Translations under genes and position numbers: made by a program
The notes under the pieces: generated by a model
What the model was told of the DNA's origin: nothing
Databases searched by the model: none
What the model saw: only the letters and a program-made list of their open reading frames with translations
Part shown: in pieces, positions 32,048 to 40,361 of the stretch
Layout of the letters: each line of letters opens with the position of its first letter
How positions within the stretch are numbered: position 1 is the stretch's first letter
Assembly: GCF_033546935.1 (NCBI RefSeq)
Contig: NZ_CP137854.1
Span: 1,302,001 to 1,366,000, forward strand
Direction of reading: 5' to 3'
Length of the DNA stretch: 64,000 nucleotides
Source of the DNA: Xylophilus sp. GOD-11R
GTDB taxonomy: Bacteria > Pseudomonadota > Gammaproteobacteria > Burkholderiales > Burkholderiaceae_C

Positions 32048-34672
32048 ATGGATGAGCCACGCAGTTCCCTCTTCGCCACCGGCGCGTACGAAGCGCCGTC
32101 GACCCTGGCCGCCGGCATCGCCGCGGCCGCGACCCCCGGCCACTTCGACGAGCTGCGCGGCCAGATCGCTTCTTCCACCGGCCCGACCGCGGGCACCGGT
32201 CCGCTGGCGCCCGAGTGGGCACGTTTCTTCGATCAGCTCGGCGAGCCCGGGCTCGACGACCTCGACCGCCGCATGGCCAACCTGCGCCGGCAGATCCGCG
32301 ACAACGGGGTCACCTACAACGTCTATGCCGACGAAGGCAGCGGCCCGCCGCGTCCGTGGTCGGTCGACCTGTTTCCGCTGATCATCGATCCGGAGAACTG
32401 GCAACGCATCAGCGCCGGCGTGTTGCAGCGGGTACGGGTGCTAGACCGTGTCATGGCCGACATGTACGGCGAGCAACGCCTGCTCGCCAGCGGTCTGCTG
32501 CCGCCGGCCCTGGTGCACGGGCATCCGGGCTTTCTGCGCGAAATGCACGGCGCGCAGCCCCCCGGCACGCTGCTGCACATCGCCGCCTTCGACCTGGCGC
32601 GCGGGCCGGACGGCCACTGGTGGGTGGTGTCGCAGCGCACCCAGGCGCCCTCGGGCCTGGGCTACCTGCTCGAAAACCGCCTCGCCATCTCGCGTCAATT
32701 CCCCGAGGCCTTCGAGGCCATGCAGGTGCAGCGCCTGGCCAGCACCTACGGCGCGCTGGTCGAAAGCCTGAAGCGCAGCAGCCCCGGCGGCGCCGACGCG
32801 CTGATCGCGCTGCTCACCCCGGGCCCCTACAACGAAACCTATTTCGAGCATGCCTACCTGGCGCGCTACCTCGGCCTGACGCTGGTCGAAGGCAGCGACC
32901 TCACGGTACGCGACGACCGGCTCTACCTGAAGACACTGCAGGGCCTGAAGCCGGTGCACGGCCTGCTCAAGCGCGTGGACGACGAATTTCTCGATCCGCT
33001 CGAGCTGCGGTCCGACTCCACCCTCGGCGTGCCCGGCCTGCTGCAGGCGGTGCGCGCGGGCAACGTGCTGCTGGCCAACGCGCCGGGCTCGGCTTTCCTG
33101 GAATCGCCCGCGCTGCTGGGCTTTTTGCCGGCGCTGGCGCGGCATCTGCTGGGCGAAGAGCTGTCCTTGCCCGCCTTGCCCACCTGGTGGTGCGGCGAGG
33201 ACGCGGCGCGCACGGCGGCCCTGCCGCACATGGCCGACTGCGTCATCAAGCCGACCTATCCCAAGTCGCCCTGGCATGACTCTTTCGAGGCGGTGCTCGG
33301 CGGCCAGTTGCCGCAGCGCGGTCGCGACGAGTGGACCGGCCGCATTCTGCGCCGCAGCGACGAACACACGCTGCAGGAAGAACTGCCGCTGTCGCAGATG
33401 CCGACCTGGCAGCAGCCCACCTCGGGCGCGCGCGGCCACATCGCCCAGCGCTCGGTGCTGCTGCGGGTGTTCGCGGTGTCCGACGGCCCCGGCAGCTGGC
33501 GGGTGTTGCCCGGCGGCATGGCGCGGGTGGTGGGCGACGGCTCGGGCGTGGGCAGCGCCGTGGTGTCGATGCAGCGCGGCGGCAGCAGTGCCGACGTCTG
33601 GGTGTTGGCGCCGGGCGAAGTCGACACCACCACGCTGCTGCAGTCGCATCCCACGCCGGAAACGATCAGCCGGCGTGACCGGTTGGTCACCAGCCGTGCC
33701 GCCGAAAACCTGTTCTGGCTCGGCCGCTACACCGAGCGTGCCGAGAACAATGTGCGCCTGGCCCGCCTGGTGCTGCAGTCGCTCAACGGGGACGACCAGT
33801 CTTCCCAGCCGCTGCTGGCCTGGCTGTCGGCCGCGGCGGTCGACAACGGGCTGGTGCACGCCAAGGTGCCTTCGGCGCTGCAGGCGCGTCGCGTGTTCGA
33901 GCGTTCGCTCATCAGCGGACTGGCCGAACCCGAGTCCTACAGCGTCGGCCACAACCTGCGTTCGCTGCGTCTGGCGGCCGCCGGTGTGCGCGAGCGCCTG
34001 GCCCAGGAGCACTGGAGCACCATCGTGCATGCCGAGGAAGACTTCTTCCGCCGCTGCGCCGCCTACGAAGGCGAGGAAACCTATTTGTCGGTCGATGCGC
34101 TGCGCATCCTCGAATCCGCGAGCGGCCACCTCGCGGCCATCACCGGCGGCCAGACCGACCGCATGACCCGTGACGACGGCTGGCGGCTGCTGTCCATCGG
34201 CCGGCACATCGAGCGCCTGGGGTTCCTGGCGTCGTCGCTGCAACTGGCGCTGGACACCGGCGCGCTGTTCGACGAGGCCGGCTTCGAGGGCGTGCTCGCG
34301 CTCTTCGACAGCACCATCACCTTCCACGCGCAATACCAGCAGACCCGCGAGGTCGCCGCGCTGATCGACCTGCTGGTGATCGACCGCGACAATCCGCGTT
34401 CGCTGGGCTGGGTGGCACAACTGCTGCGCGGCCGGCTCTCGCGGCTGGCCGGCGGCCGGCCGGGCGACATCGGCGCGGCGAGCATGGCGGTGCCCAACCC
34501 GGATTTGTGGGAGCTCGGCGCGCTCTGCCGGGTCGACGCCGACCGCAGCGGCGTGTCTCCGCAGCTGACCGAACTGCTGCAGTTCTGCTGCGACAGCGCC
34601 TACACGCTCTCCGACACCATCAGCGCCCTGTATTTCACCCATTCCGACGCGCGTCACAGCATCGGGACCTGA
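32048..34672 (+). CDS. Circularly permuted ATP-grasp / alpha-E fusion protein
   Basis: An 874-residue fusion of the two proteins encoded separately at 20209-22645. Residues to about 530 are the permuted ATP-grasp domain (LLENRLAISRQFPEAFEAM, LLTPGPYNETYFEHAYLAR, LLKRVDDEFLDPLELR, GGMARVVGDG). From about residue 545 the alpha-E domain begins with TSRAAENLFWLGRYTERAE and continues through IGRHIERLGFLASSLQLAL to the end. The transglutaminase gene follows after one base, so the two are cotranslated. The start ATG 32048 leaves a roughly 60-residue N-terminal extension before similarity begins, so a later start is possible. It is probably cytoplasmic; substrate unknown. Confidence 0.93.
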   Translation: MDEPRSSLFATGAYEAPSTLAAGIAAAATPGHFDELRGQIASSTGPTAGTGPLAPEWARFFDQLGEPGLDDLDRRMANLRRQIRDNGVTYNVYADEGSGPPRPWSVDLFPLIIDPENWQRISAGVLQRVRVLDRVMADMYGEQRLLASGLLPPALVHGHPGFLREMHGAQPPGTLLHIAAFDLARGPDGHWWVVSQRTQAPSGLGYLLENRLAISRQFPEAFEAMQVQRLASTYGALVESLKRSSPGGADALIALLTPGPYNETYFEHAYLARYLGLTLVEGSDLTVRDDRLYLKTLQGLKPVHGLLKRVDDEFLDPLELRSDSTLGVPGLLQAVRAGNVLLANAPGSAFLESPALLGFLPALARHLLGEELSLPALPTWWCGEDAARTAALPHMADCVIKPTYPKSPWHDSFEAVLGGQLPQRGRDEWTGRILRRSDEHTLQEELPLSQMPTWQQPTSGARGHIAQRSVLLRVFAVSDGPGSWRVLPGGMARVVGDGSGVGSAVVSMQRGGSSADVWVLAPGEVDTTTLLQSHPTPETISRRDRLVTSRAAENLFWLGRYTERAENNVRLARLVLQSLNGDDQSSQPLLAWLSAAAVDNGLVHAKVPSALQARRVFERSLISGLAEPESYSVGHNLRSLRLAAAGVRERLAQEHWSTIVHAEEDFFRRCAAYEGEETYLSVDALRILESASGHLAAITGGQTDRMTRDDGWRLLSIGRHIERLGFLASSLQLALDTGALFDEAGFEGVLALFDSTITFHAQYQQTREVAALIDLLVIDRDNPRSLGWVAQLLRGRLSRLAGGRPGDIGAASMAVPNPDLWELGALCRVDADRSGVSPQLTELLQFCCDSAYTLSDTISALYFTHSDARHSIGT

Positions 34673-34673
34673 G

Positions 34674-35570
34674 ATGAAACTCCGCATCCTTCACGAAACC
34701 GTCTACGCCTACGCGCCGGCGGTGGACACCGCGCAGCACATCGTCCACCTCAAGCCGCGCGACACCGCCACGCAGTCGCTGCTGGACCACGGCCTGGACA
34801 TCACGCCGCCGGTGGCCGCGCGCTCCGAACGCATCGACGCCTGGGGCAACACCCGCTGTTTCTTCTCGCTGCAGACCGCGCACGAAGAGTTGCGCGTGAT
34901 CGCCGCCAGCGTCGTCGAAACGCTGGAGCCGCCGCCGATGCCGCTGGACGGTGGCGCGGCCTGGGAGGCGGTGCGCGAGCGTTTCCGTTTCCGGGCGGGC
35001 AGCGTTTGGGACCGGGCGGCCGAGTTCGTCTTCGCCTCCGAATACGTGCCGCGCCACGAAGATTTCAACGCCTACGCGCGGCCGGTGTTCACCTCCGGCC
35101 TGCCGGTGCTGTTCGCGGCCGAAGCGCTGATGCGGCGCATTCACAGCGACTTTCGCTATGAGAGCGACAGCACCGATGTCGGCACCCCGGCGGTCGAGGC
35201 GCTGGCGCAGCGACGCGGCGTCTGCCAGGACTTCGCCCACATCATGATCGGCTGCCTGCGCGCCATGGGCGTGCCGGCGCGCTACGTCAGCGGCTATCTG
35301 CTGACGGTGCCGCCCCCGGGCATGCCCCGGCTGGTCGGCAGCGACGCGTCGCACGCCTGGGTTTCGGTGTATGCGCCGCCGGCAGGCGAGCCCAACGGGC
35401 CTGGCAGCTGGCACGATTTCGACCCCACCAACAACCGCATGCCCGGCGAGGACTACGTCACCATCGCCTTCGGCCGCGACTTCGGCGACGTGTCGCCGAT
35501 GCGGGGCCTGCTGCACGGCGGCGGCGAGCACACGCTCGACGTCGCGGTCACCGTCGAGCCGCTCGGCTGA
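34674..35570 (+). CDS. Transglutaminase-like domain protein
   Basis: A 298-residue stand-alone transglutaminase-family protein. The N-terminal beta-rich domain (MKLRILHETVYAYAPAV) is typical, followed by the core with Cys184 in RRGVCQDFAHIMIGCLRAMG, His227 in SDASHAWVSVY and Asp250 in WHDFDPTNN, a complete catalytic triad. The start ATG lies one base after the ATP-grasp/alpha-E stop, implying translational coupling. It is a paralogue in domain type, not in length, of the N-terminal part of the DUF2126 protein. Proposed roles are amide hydrolysis or transfer on the ATP-grasp product; this is inference from gene neighbourhood. Confidence 0.94.
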   Translation: MKLRILHETVYAYAPAVDTAQHIVHLKPRDTATQSLLDHGLDITPPVAARSERIDAWGNTRCFFSLQTAHEELRVIAASVVETLEPPPMPLDGGAAWEAVRERFRFRAGSVWDRAAEFVFASEYVPRHEDFNAYARPVFTSGLPVLFAAEALMRRIHSDFRYESDSTDVGTPAVEALAQRRGVCQDFAHIMIGCLRAMGVPARYVSGYLLTVPPPGMPRLVGSDASHAWVSVYAPPAGEPNGPGSWHDFDPTNNRMPGEDYVTIAFGRDFGDVSPMRGLLHGGGEHTLDVAVTVEPLG

Positions 35571-35676
35571 GCGCCTGACTCGGCGCCAGCCCGCCGGTGA
35601 TCGCGCCGGCAGCTAACCGGTCTTCTCCTTTCCCGTCTTTCCATTCCCCCCGACTTCCACCATCAAGGAAACCTCC

Positions 35677-36141
35677 ATGAGCGTCTACGACAAGCTGCGC
35701 GCCCTCGACATCACCCTGCCGCCCGTCGCGGTTCCGGCTGCCGCCTACGTGCCATTCGTGCGCACCGGCAACCTGGTCTTCATCTCGGGACACATCGCCC
35801 GCAAGGACGGCAAGCCCTGGGTCGGCAAGCTCGGCGCGACGGTGTCGGTCGACGAAGGCAAGGCGGCGGCACGCGCCATCGCCATCGACCTGCTCGGCAC
35901 GCTGCAGATGGCGGTGGGCGACCTCGATCAGGTCACCCGCATCGTCAAGGTGATGAGCCTGGTGAACTCCACGCTCGAATTCACCGAGCAGCACATCGTC
36001 ACCAACGGCTGCAGCGAACTGCTGGCCGAAGTCTTCGGCGAGCGCGGCGCGCATGCCCGCAGCGCTTTCGGCGTGGCGCAGATTCCGCTGGGCAGCTGCG
36101 TGGAAATCGAGCTGATCGCCGAGGTCGCGCCGGGCTTGTAA
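35677..36141 (+). CDS. RidA family protein
   Basis: A 154-residue protein of the RidA/YjgF/YER057c superfamily, in the longer subgroup of about 150 residues. Motifs include FVRTGNLVFISGHIARKDGKP, AARAIAIDLLGTLQMAVGDL and the C-terminal RSAFGVAQIPLGSCVEIELIA. Archetypal RidA hydrolyses reactive enamine/imine intermediates from PLP enzymes, but this subgroup lacks a clear assignment, so deaminase activity is only possible. AAGGAAACCTCC precedes the ATG, giving a good ribosome-binding site. It is the last plus-strand gene before the decayed vgrG. Confidence 0.92.
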   Translation: MSVYDKLRALDITLPPVAVPAAAYVPFVRTGNLVFISGHIARKDGKPWVGKLGATVSVDEGKAAARAIAIDLLGTLQMAVGDLDQVTRIVKVMSLVNSTLEFTEQHIVTNGCSELLAEVFGERGAHARSAFGVAQIPLGSCVEIELIAEVAPGL

Positions 36142-36352
36142 GGGTTTGCCGGCGAATGGGAGGGGCTTGCGTGCCGCCCGTGGCGCCGGGCGTCAAGGCA
36201 AGAAGCGCGATGACGCCGGCATCGATTCGCCGAGGTCTTCGAGCGGCGCACCTTCCCCACGTTGGTCGCGCTTGACGGCACGTCTGATTCGTCCACCATG
36301 CCGTGCGCTCTCGCAGGGTGCCGGTGCGATGAGTCGGTGCCGTGTCGGTGGT

Positions 36353-37266
36353 TCACGGAGGCGTCAGCGCGATGCGTTGGCGCATGGCCGCCTTCATGCA
36401 TTCGTTGCAGACGCTGACCGGAAACTGCCCGGGAGTCACCGGCGGGCTCGTCGGTCCGCTATGGCTGCTGCCCTGGGGAATGCACCGTCCACCGCCCGGG
36501 GGTGCCATGGGTGATGCCCTCGGCTTGCCACCGGCTGTCGCTGCCCTCGCCGTTGATCAGGACGTCGTGCTCGGCCTGCAGTTCAATGACCCGGGCATGC
36601 AGGCGGATCGTGTCATGCGCTCTGATGCAGACGCTGCCGTGCTGGGCCTGCATTTCGATGTTCTGTTCGGCGGCGAACAGACGCATGCCGGCAGTGCGCG
36701 CGAACAGGCGTATCGCCTTGACCGCGCTCGCCAGCAGGCTGCCGCCAGCGGTAATGCTGGTGTGCTCGCCGCTGACGATGGCGTGGAGTTCCCCGCTGGC
36801 CTGCTCGGTGCTGCCGGCAGCGGCGGTCTGGATGCCGGTGGCGCTGTCGATGAGCAGATGCGGCGCCTTGATTTCACCCGACACTTCGCCGCTGCCACGG
36901 AGCTCGTCAAGCGGTTGCTGCAGCTTCTGCTGGGTGGCTTGTTGGTCCTGCGCGTCCTGCACCAGATGCGTCTGGCCGGCCTGGGACAGTAGGCCATGGA
37001 GGTCCTGCGCGTCGGACAGCCTTTGCAACGCCTCGCCGATTTCCTTCACACCGCCGCGCGCGCGGTCGCGCGCCTGGGTGCTGAGGATGAGACCCTGCGC
37101 CGCGCGAACGACGCCGTGCCCGTCGGTGCGCAACTCCGCCACCTGCCCGCGCGCGTCCTTGCGGCCGTCGTGGTTGTCGTGCGGTGATGTCTCCCAGGCT
37201 CAGGCTCGAATGCGGATGGTCGCTCTCGAGTTGGATCTGGATATGGCCGGGGCGGTGAGCTGCATG
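36353..37266 (-). pseudogene. Remnant of a type VI secretion spike gene (vgrG)
   Basis: On the minus strand, fragments of a VgrG C-terminal region are readable in three frames. First, HIQIQLESDHPHSSLSLGDI (to about 37185). Then, after a frameshift near 37175, DGRKDARG and a 227-residue stretch to a stop at 36459 containing LRTDGHGVVRAAQGLILST and the DUF2345 beta-helix repeats (IQTAAAGSTEQASGELHAIV, VLINGEGSDSRW). Finally, in another frame, VTPGQFPVSVCNECMKAAM down to a stop at 36353. The N-terminal gp27/gp5-like domains are absent. No effector or immunity gene is attached. It is a dead fragment of a T6SS spike locus. Confidence 0.75.
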
Positions 37267-37355
37267 CTCTGTTGCTTCGCGCCGTTCGTAACGGTTCTAC
37301 CGTGGCTCGGCGGCAGTGGAGCCTGTCGCGTCACTCCACGACCATCGTCAGGCGC

Positions 37356-37389
37356 AAAAAAACCGCCAACCTCGGCGGTCAGGCGGTTT
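37356..37389 (-). terminator. Rho-independent terminator of the aldo-keto reductase gene
   Basis: Read on the minus strand, AAACCGCC and GGCGGTTT form the stem around a 14-base loop and a T7 run follows. It lies about 20 bases after the reductase stop codon. Confidence 0.75.
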
Positions 37390-37409
37390 CTTCAGGCCGT
37401 TCGCCCGAC

Positions 37410-38372
37410 TTAGCCAAGGTAGTCGCTGGCTGCGCTCAATTCAGCCAGCGATGCCGCGTCCAACTTCAGTTCGGCGGCCACCAGCAACTGGTTCAACTGC
37501 TCGATGTCGGTTGCGCTGGCGATGGGCGCGGTGATACCCGGCTGAGCGATCTGCCACGCAAGCGCCACCTGGCCTTGGGTCGCGCCGACCCGTTCGGCCA
37601 CGGTGTCCAGCGCGGCCAGGATGCGCAGGCCGCGTGGGTTGAGGTATTTGTCGATCACGCCCTGGCCGCGAACGCTCTTGCCGGCGTCGGCCGGCGTGCG
37701 GTACTTGCCGGTGAGAAAGCCCGCTGCCAGCGCCCAGAAGTTGATCACGCCGATGCCGCGCTCCACACACAGCGACTGCAGGCCTTTTTCGAAGAACTCG
37801 CGCTCATGGAGGTTGTAGAGCGGCTGCAGGGTTTCGTAGCGCGCAATGCCCAGGCGTTCGCTGGTGTCGAGTGCCTGGGCGAAGCGGTCGGCCTCGTAGT
37901 TGGAGGCGCCCACCGCGCGCACCTTGCCGGCCTTGATCAGGTCGTCGAAGGCGCCCATCACGTCTTCCATCGGCACGTTCGGGTCGTCGTCGTGCGACTG
38001 GTAGAGATCGATGTGGTCGGTTTTCAGCCGGGTCAGCGATGCGTCGACCGCCTGGCGGATGTATCGGGGGTGCAACCCGACCTTGTCGTCACCCATCGGC
38101 TTGCCGACCTTGGTCGCCAGCACCACCTTGTCGCGCCGGCCGCCGCCCTGGGCGAACCAGCGGCCGATGACGGTTTCGGATTCGCCGCCTACATGCCCCG
38201 GCGCCCAGCGCGAATACATGTCGGCGGTGTCGACGAAGTTCATGCCGGCGTCGACCCAGGCGTCGAGCAGCCGGTGAGACATGGCCTCGTCGGCCGTCCA
38301 GCCGAAGACGTTGCCCCCGAAGGCGAGGGGAGAAACCTGCAGGCCGGAGCGGCCGAGCGCGCGATATTCCAT
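37410..38372 (-). CDS. Aldo-keto reductase
   Basis: A 320-residue NAD(P)H-dependent aldo-keto reductase. The N-terminus MEYRALGRSGLQVSPLAFGG, the catalytic aspartate/tyrosine segment FVDTADMYSRWAPGH, the catalytic lysine in VVLATKVGKPMG and the histidine in DLYQSHDDD are in order. It is of the YajO / tas-like type. The start was placed at 38372 because the upstream extension is unlike the family. The physiological substrate is unknown. A terminator follows. It is one of two aldo-keto reductases in the window. Confidence 0.92.
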   Translation of the reverse strand: MEYRALGRSGLQVSPLAFGGNVFGWTADEAMSHRLLDAWVDAGMNFVDTADMYSRWAPGHVGGESETVIGRWFAQGGGRRDKVVLATKVGKPMGDDKVGLHPRYIRQAVDASLTRLKTDHIDLYQSHDDDPNVPMEDVMGAFDDLIKAGKVRAVGASNYEADRFAQALDTSERLGIARYETLQPLYNLHEREFFEKGLQSLCVERGIGVINFWALAAGFLTGKYRTPADAGKSVRGQGVIDKYLNPRGLRILAALDTVAERVGATQGQVALAWQIAQPGITAPIASATDIEQLNQLLVAAELKLDAASLAELSAASDYLG

Positions 38373-38484
38373 GGTCGGTTGCGTTGTGATGAGCGAAACG
38401 ACCATTCTGGGCGTTTTGCGACAGTCTTGCCGCGCAGCCGCCGGTACCCCGCAGCGCGGCGCCGGGGCTTTGCGCCGGGCGCCG

Positions 38485-39081
38485 TCAGACCAGGCCGAAA
38501 GCCCCGGCCACCGCACCCGCGCCCAGCAACCACAGCAGGTGGATGCGGGTGCGCCACACCAGCAGGGCGCTCACCAACGCCACCGCCCAGGCGCCCCACG
38601 GGTTCTGCTCGCTGGCGCCGTTGCGCACCAGGATCCAGCCGGTGGACAGCAGCAGGCCGATCACCAACGGCGTCATGCCCTGCTTGAACGCGCGCACCGA
38701 TCGGCGGTGACGGTTGCGCTGGCCCCAGCGCGCCGCGTTGTAGGTGATGAGACTGCTGGGCAACAGAATGCCGCCCATGGTGATCGTCAAACCGAGCAGG
38801 CCCAGCGCCCACGCGTGCGGCCCGCCGGCGAGGCCGCCGCCGGCATTGAGCCCGACGTTCCAGCCCATCAGCGCCACGAAAAGCACATTGGGGCCCGGCG
38901 CCGATTGCGCGATGGTGATGGAGGCGTTGAACTGCAGGTCGCTCAACCAGCCGTGCTGGTCGACCAGGTAGCGGTGCATGTCGGGCACGGTGCCGATGGC
39001 GCCGCTCACCGACAGCAGCGACAGCAGCAGGTACTGGCCGAAAAGCGCGACCCAGTCGGCGGGCGACAGGCTGGTGCTCAT
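38485..39081 (-). CDS. Chromate transporter, second half-size subunit
   Basis: A 198-residue membrane protein with a single CHR domain: five to six hydrophobic helices and the signature AQSAPGPNVLFVALMGW. Short-chain ChrA proteins work as pairs that together equal one full-length two-domain transporter, usually exporting chromate (or sulfate-like anions). The start overlaps the stop of the first subunit by four bases (ATGA, 39078-39081), so the two are translated together. Whether it confers chromate resistance is not shown. Confidence 0.9.
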   Translation of the reverse strand: MSTSLSPADWVALFGQYLLLSLLSVSGAIGTVPDMHRYLVDQHGWLSDLQFNASITIAQSAPGPNVLFVALMGWNVGLNAGGGLAGGPHAWALGLLGLTITMGGILLPSSLITYNAARWGQRNRHRRSVRAFKQGMTPLVIGLLLSTGWILVRNGASEQNPWGAWAVALVSALLVWRTRIHLLWLLGAGAVAGAFGLV

Positions 39082-39668
39082 GGCTTCAACTTGCGCCAGG
39101 TCAGCACGCACGAAACGCCGCCGACGACGATCAGCACGCCCATCAAGGGAACGCGCAGCAAGGCCACCGCGACAAAGGCGACGAGGGCCAATCCGCCGCA
39201 CAGCGGAACGCCCAGCGGATGCTTGCGCAGCGCCGGCAGCAACTTCAGGCCGGTGGCCATGATCAGCCCGGCGGCCACCGCCGACATCGCGCGCAGCGCG
39301 CCCGCCACCTGTGGATGCTGCTGGTAGTGGCTGTACACCAGCCCCAGGCACAGCACCAGCACCAGCGGCACGGTGAGCAGGCCCAGCAGCGCGACCACCG
39401 CGCCGCGCCAGCCGAAGAAGCGGTCGCCGAGCATCAGCCCCAGATTGATCACGTTCGGCCCGGGCATCACTTGCGCCACGGCCCAGTCCTCGACGAATTC
39501 GTCGAGCGTCATCCAGCGTTTGCGTTCGACCAGTTCCCGCTGGACCACGGCCAGCACGCCGCCGAAACCCTGCAGGGCCAGCCAGTTGAAGGCCAGGAAG
39601 AGCTCGGCGAGCGAGGCGGGCGCCGGTACCTTTTCGGCAGGAGCGGTCGGCGGCGGCAATGCGGGCAT
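39078..39668 (-). CDS. Chromate transporter, first half-size subunit
   Basis: A 196-residue membrane protein with a single CHR domain. A Pro/Ala-rich N-terminal tail leads to FLAFNWLALQGFGGVLAVV, then the family motif VAQVMPGPNVINLGLMLGDR and several membrane helices. It pairs with the overlapping downstream half (38485-39081). The two halves are oppositely oriented homologues in other species; here both keep the PGPN motif. Promoter not identified. Confidence 0.9.
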   Translation of the reverse strand: MPALPPPTAPAEKVPAPASLAELFLAFNWLALQGFGGVLAVVQRELVERKRWMTLDEFVEDWAVAQVMPGPNVINLGLMLGDRFFGWRGAVVALLGLLTVPLVLVLCLGLVYSHYQQHPQVAGALRAMSAVAAGLIMATGLKLLPALRKHPLGVPLCGGLALVAFVAVALLRVPLMGVLIVVGGVSCVLTWRKLKP

Positions 39669-39795
39669 CTGGTGATTATCCTCGTCGAGCGGAATTCGTT
39701 GCAGTCTGTTTCAGAAGGGCTGACGGCGCCGCTCAAGATGGCTCCGCGCCTGGGTCAGACCCGGGACTTTCCATCGAATAGACCAAGGACAACAC

Positions 39796-40245
39796 ATGCA
39801 GAAATTCCGTCGCGCCGCTCTAGGCCTCGTCACAGTCGCCACCGTCGCCCTCGCGGCCGGCTGCGCAGCGGTCACGGCCAATACCTCCGTCATGCAGGCC
39901 CGGCTCTCGCCGGAGGCCGAAGTGCCGCCCACGGTGTCGATGGGGCAGGGCACCGCGCAGGTCTGGCTCAACAAGGACACCGGTGGCCTGAAATGGAAGG
40001 TGGAATATTCCGGCCTTTCCGGCCCGGCCACGATGGCGCACTTCCACGGCCCGGCCGATCCGGGCGCTAATGCCGGTGTCGTGGTGCCGTTCAAGATGCC
40101 GATTCCCTCGCCAGGCTTCGAGGGCGAGGCCGCCATCACCCCGGCCCAGGTGCAGGATCTGCTCGCCGGCAAGTGGTACATCAATATCCACACCGCCAAG
40201 TACCCGGGCGGCGAAATCCGCGGCCAGGTCGTGCTGGTGCGCTGA
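39796..40245 (+). CDS. CHRD-domain lipoprotein
   Basis: A 149-residue exported protein. A signal peptide ends VALAAGCAAVTA, a plausible lipobox. The remainder is a single CHRD domain (the chordin-repeat-like fold) with the characteristic LSPEAEVPPTVSMGQGTAQ, MAHFHGPADPGANAGVVV and KWYINIHTAKYPGGEIRGQV motifs. CHRD domains occur in secreted proteins of unknown function; some may bind metals through the conserved histidines. AGGACAACAC before the ATG gives a usable ribosome-binding site. A terminator follows. Confidence 0.9.
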   Translation: MQKFRRAALGLVTVATVALAAGCAAVTANTSVMQARLSPEAEVPPTVSMGQGTAQVWLNKDTGGLKWKVEYSGLSGPATMAHFHGPADPGANAGVVVPFKMPIPSPGFEGEAAITPAQVQDLLAGKWYINIHTAKYPGGEIRGQVVLVR

Positions 40246-40269
40246 GCGACTTTCTCTCCTGAAGAGGCG

Positions 40270-40306
40270 AGGCCGTGGTCCCCCGACCACGGCCTTTGTC
40301 CTTTTG
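40270..40306 (+). terminator. Rho-independent terminator after the CHRD gene
   Basis: The arms AGGCCGTGGTC (40270-40280) and GACCACGGCCT (40285-40295) enclose a CCCC loop and are followed by a T-rich tail. Confidence 0.85.
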
Positions 40307-40361
40307 TTCGCAGGTGTTAGGGGTCACCCCTTAAAATCGTCGGTTCCCCCCGAAAGCCACG

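Noticed and set aside
36502..37413. A 303-codon plus-strand frame
   Set aside because: Antisense to the vgrG remnant; Ser/Arg/Cys-rich and without family likeness.
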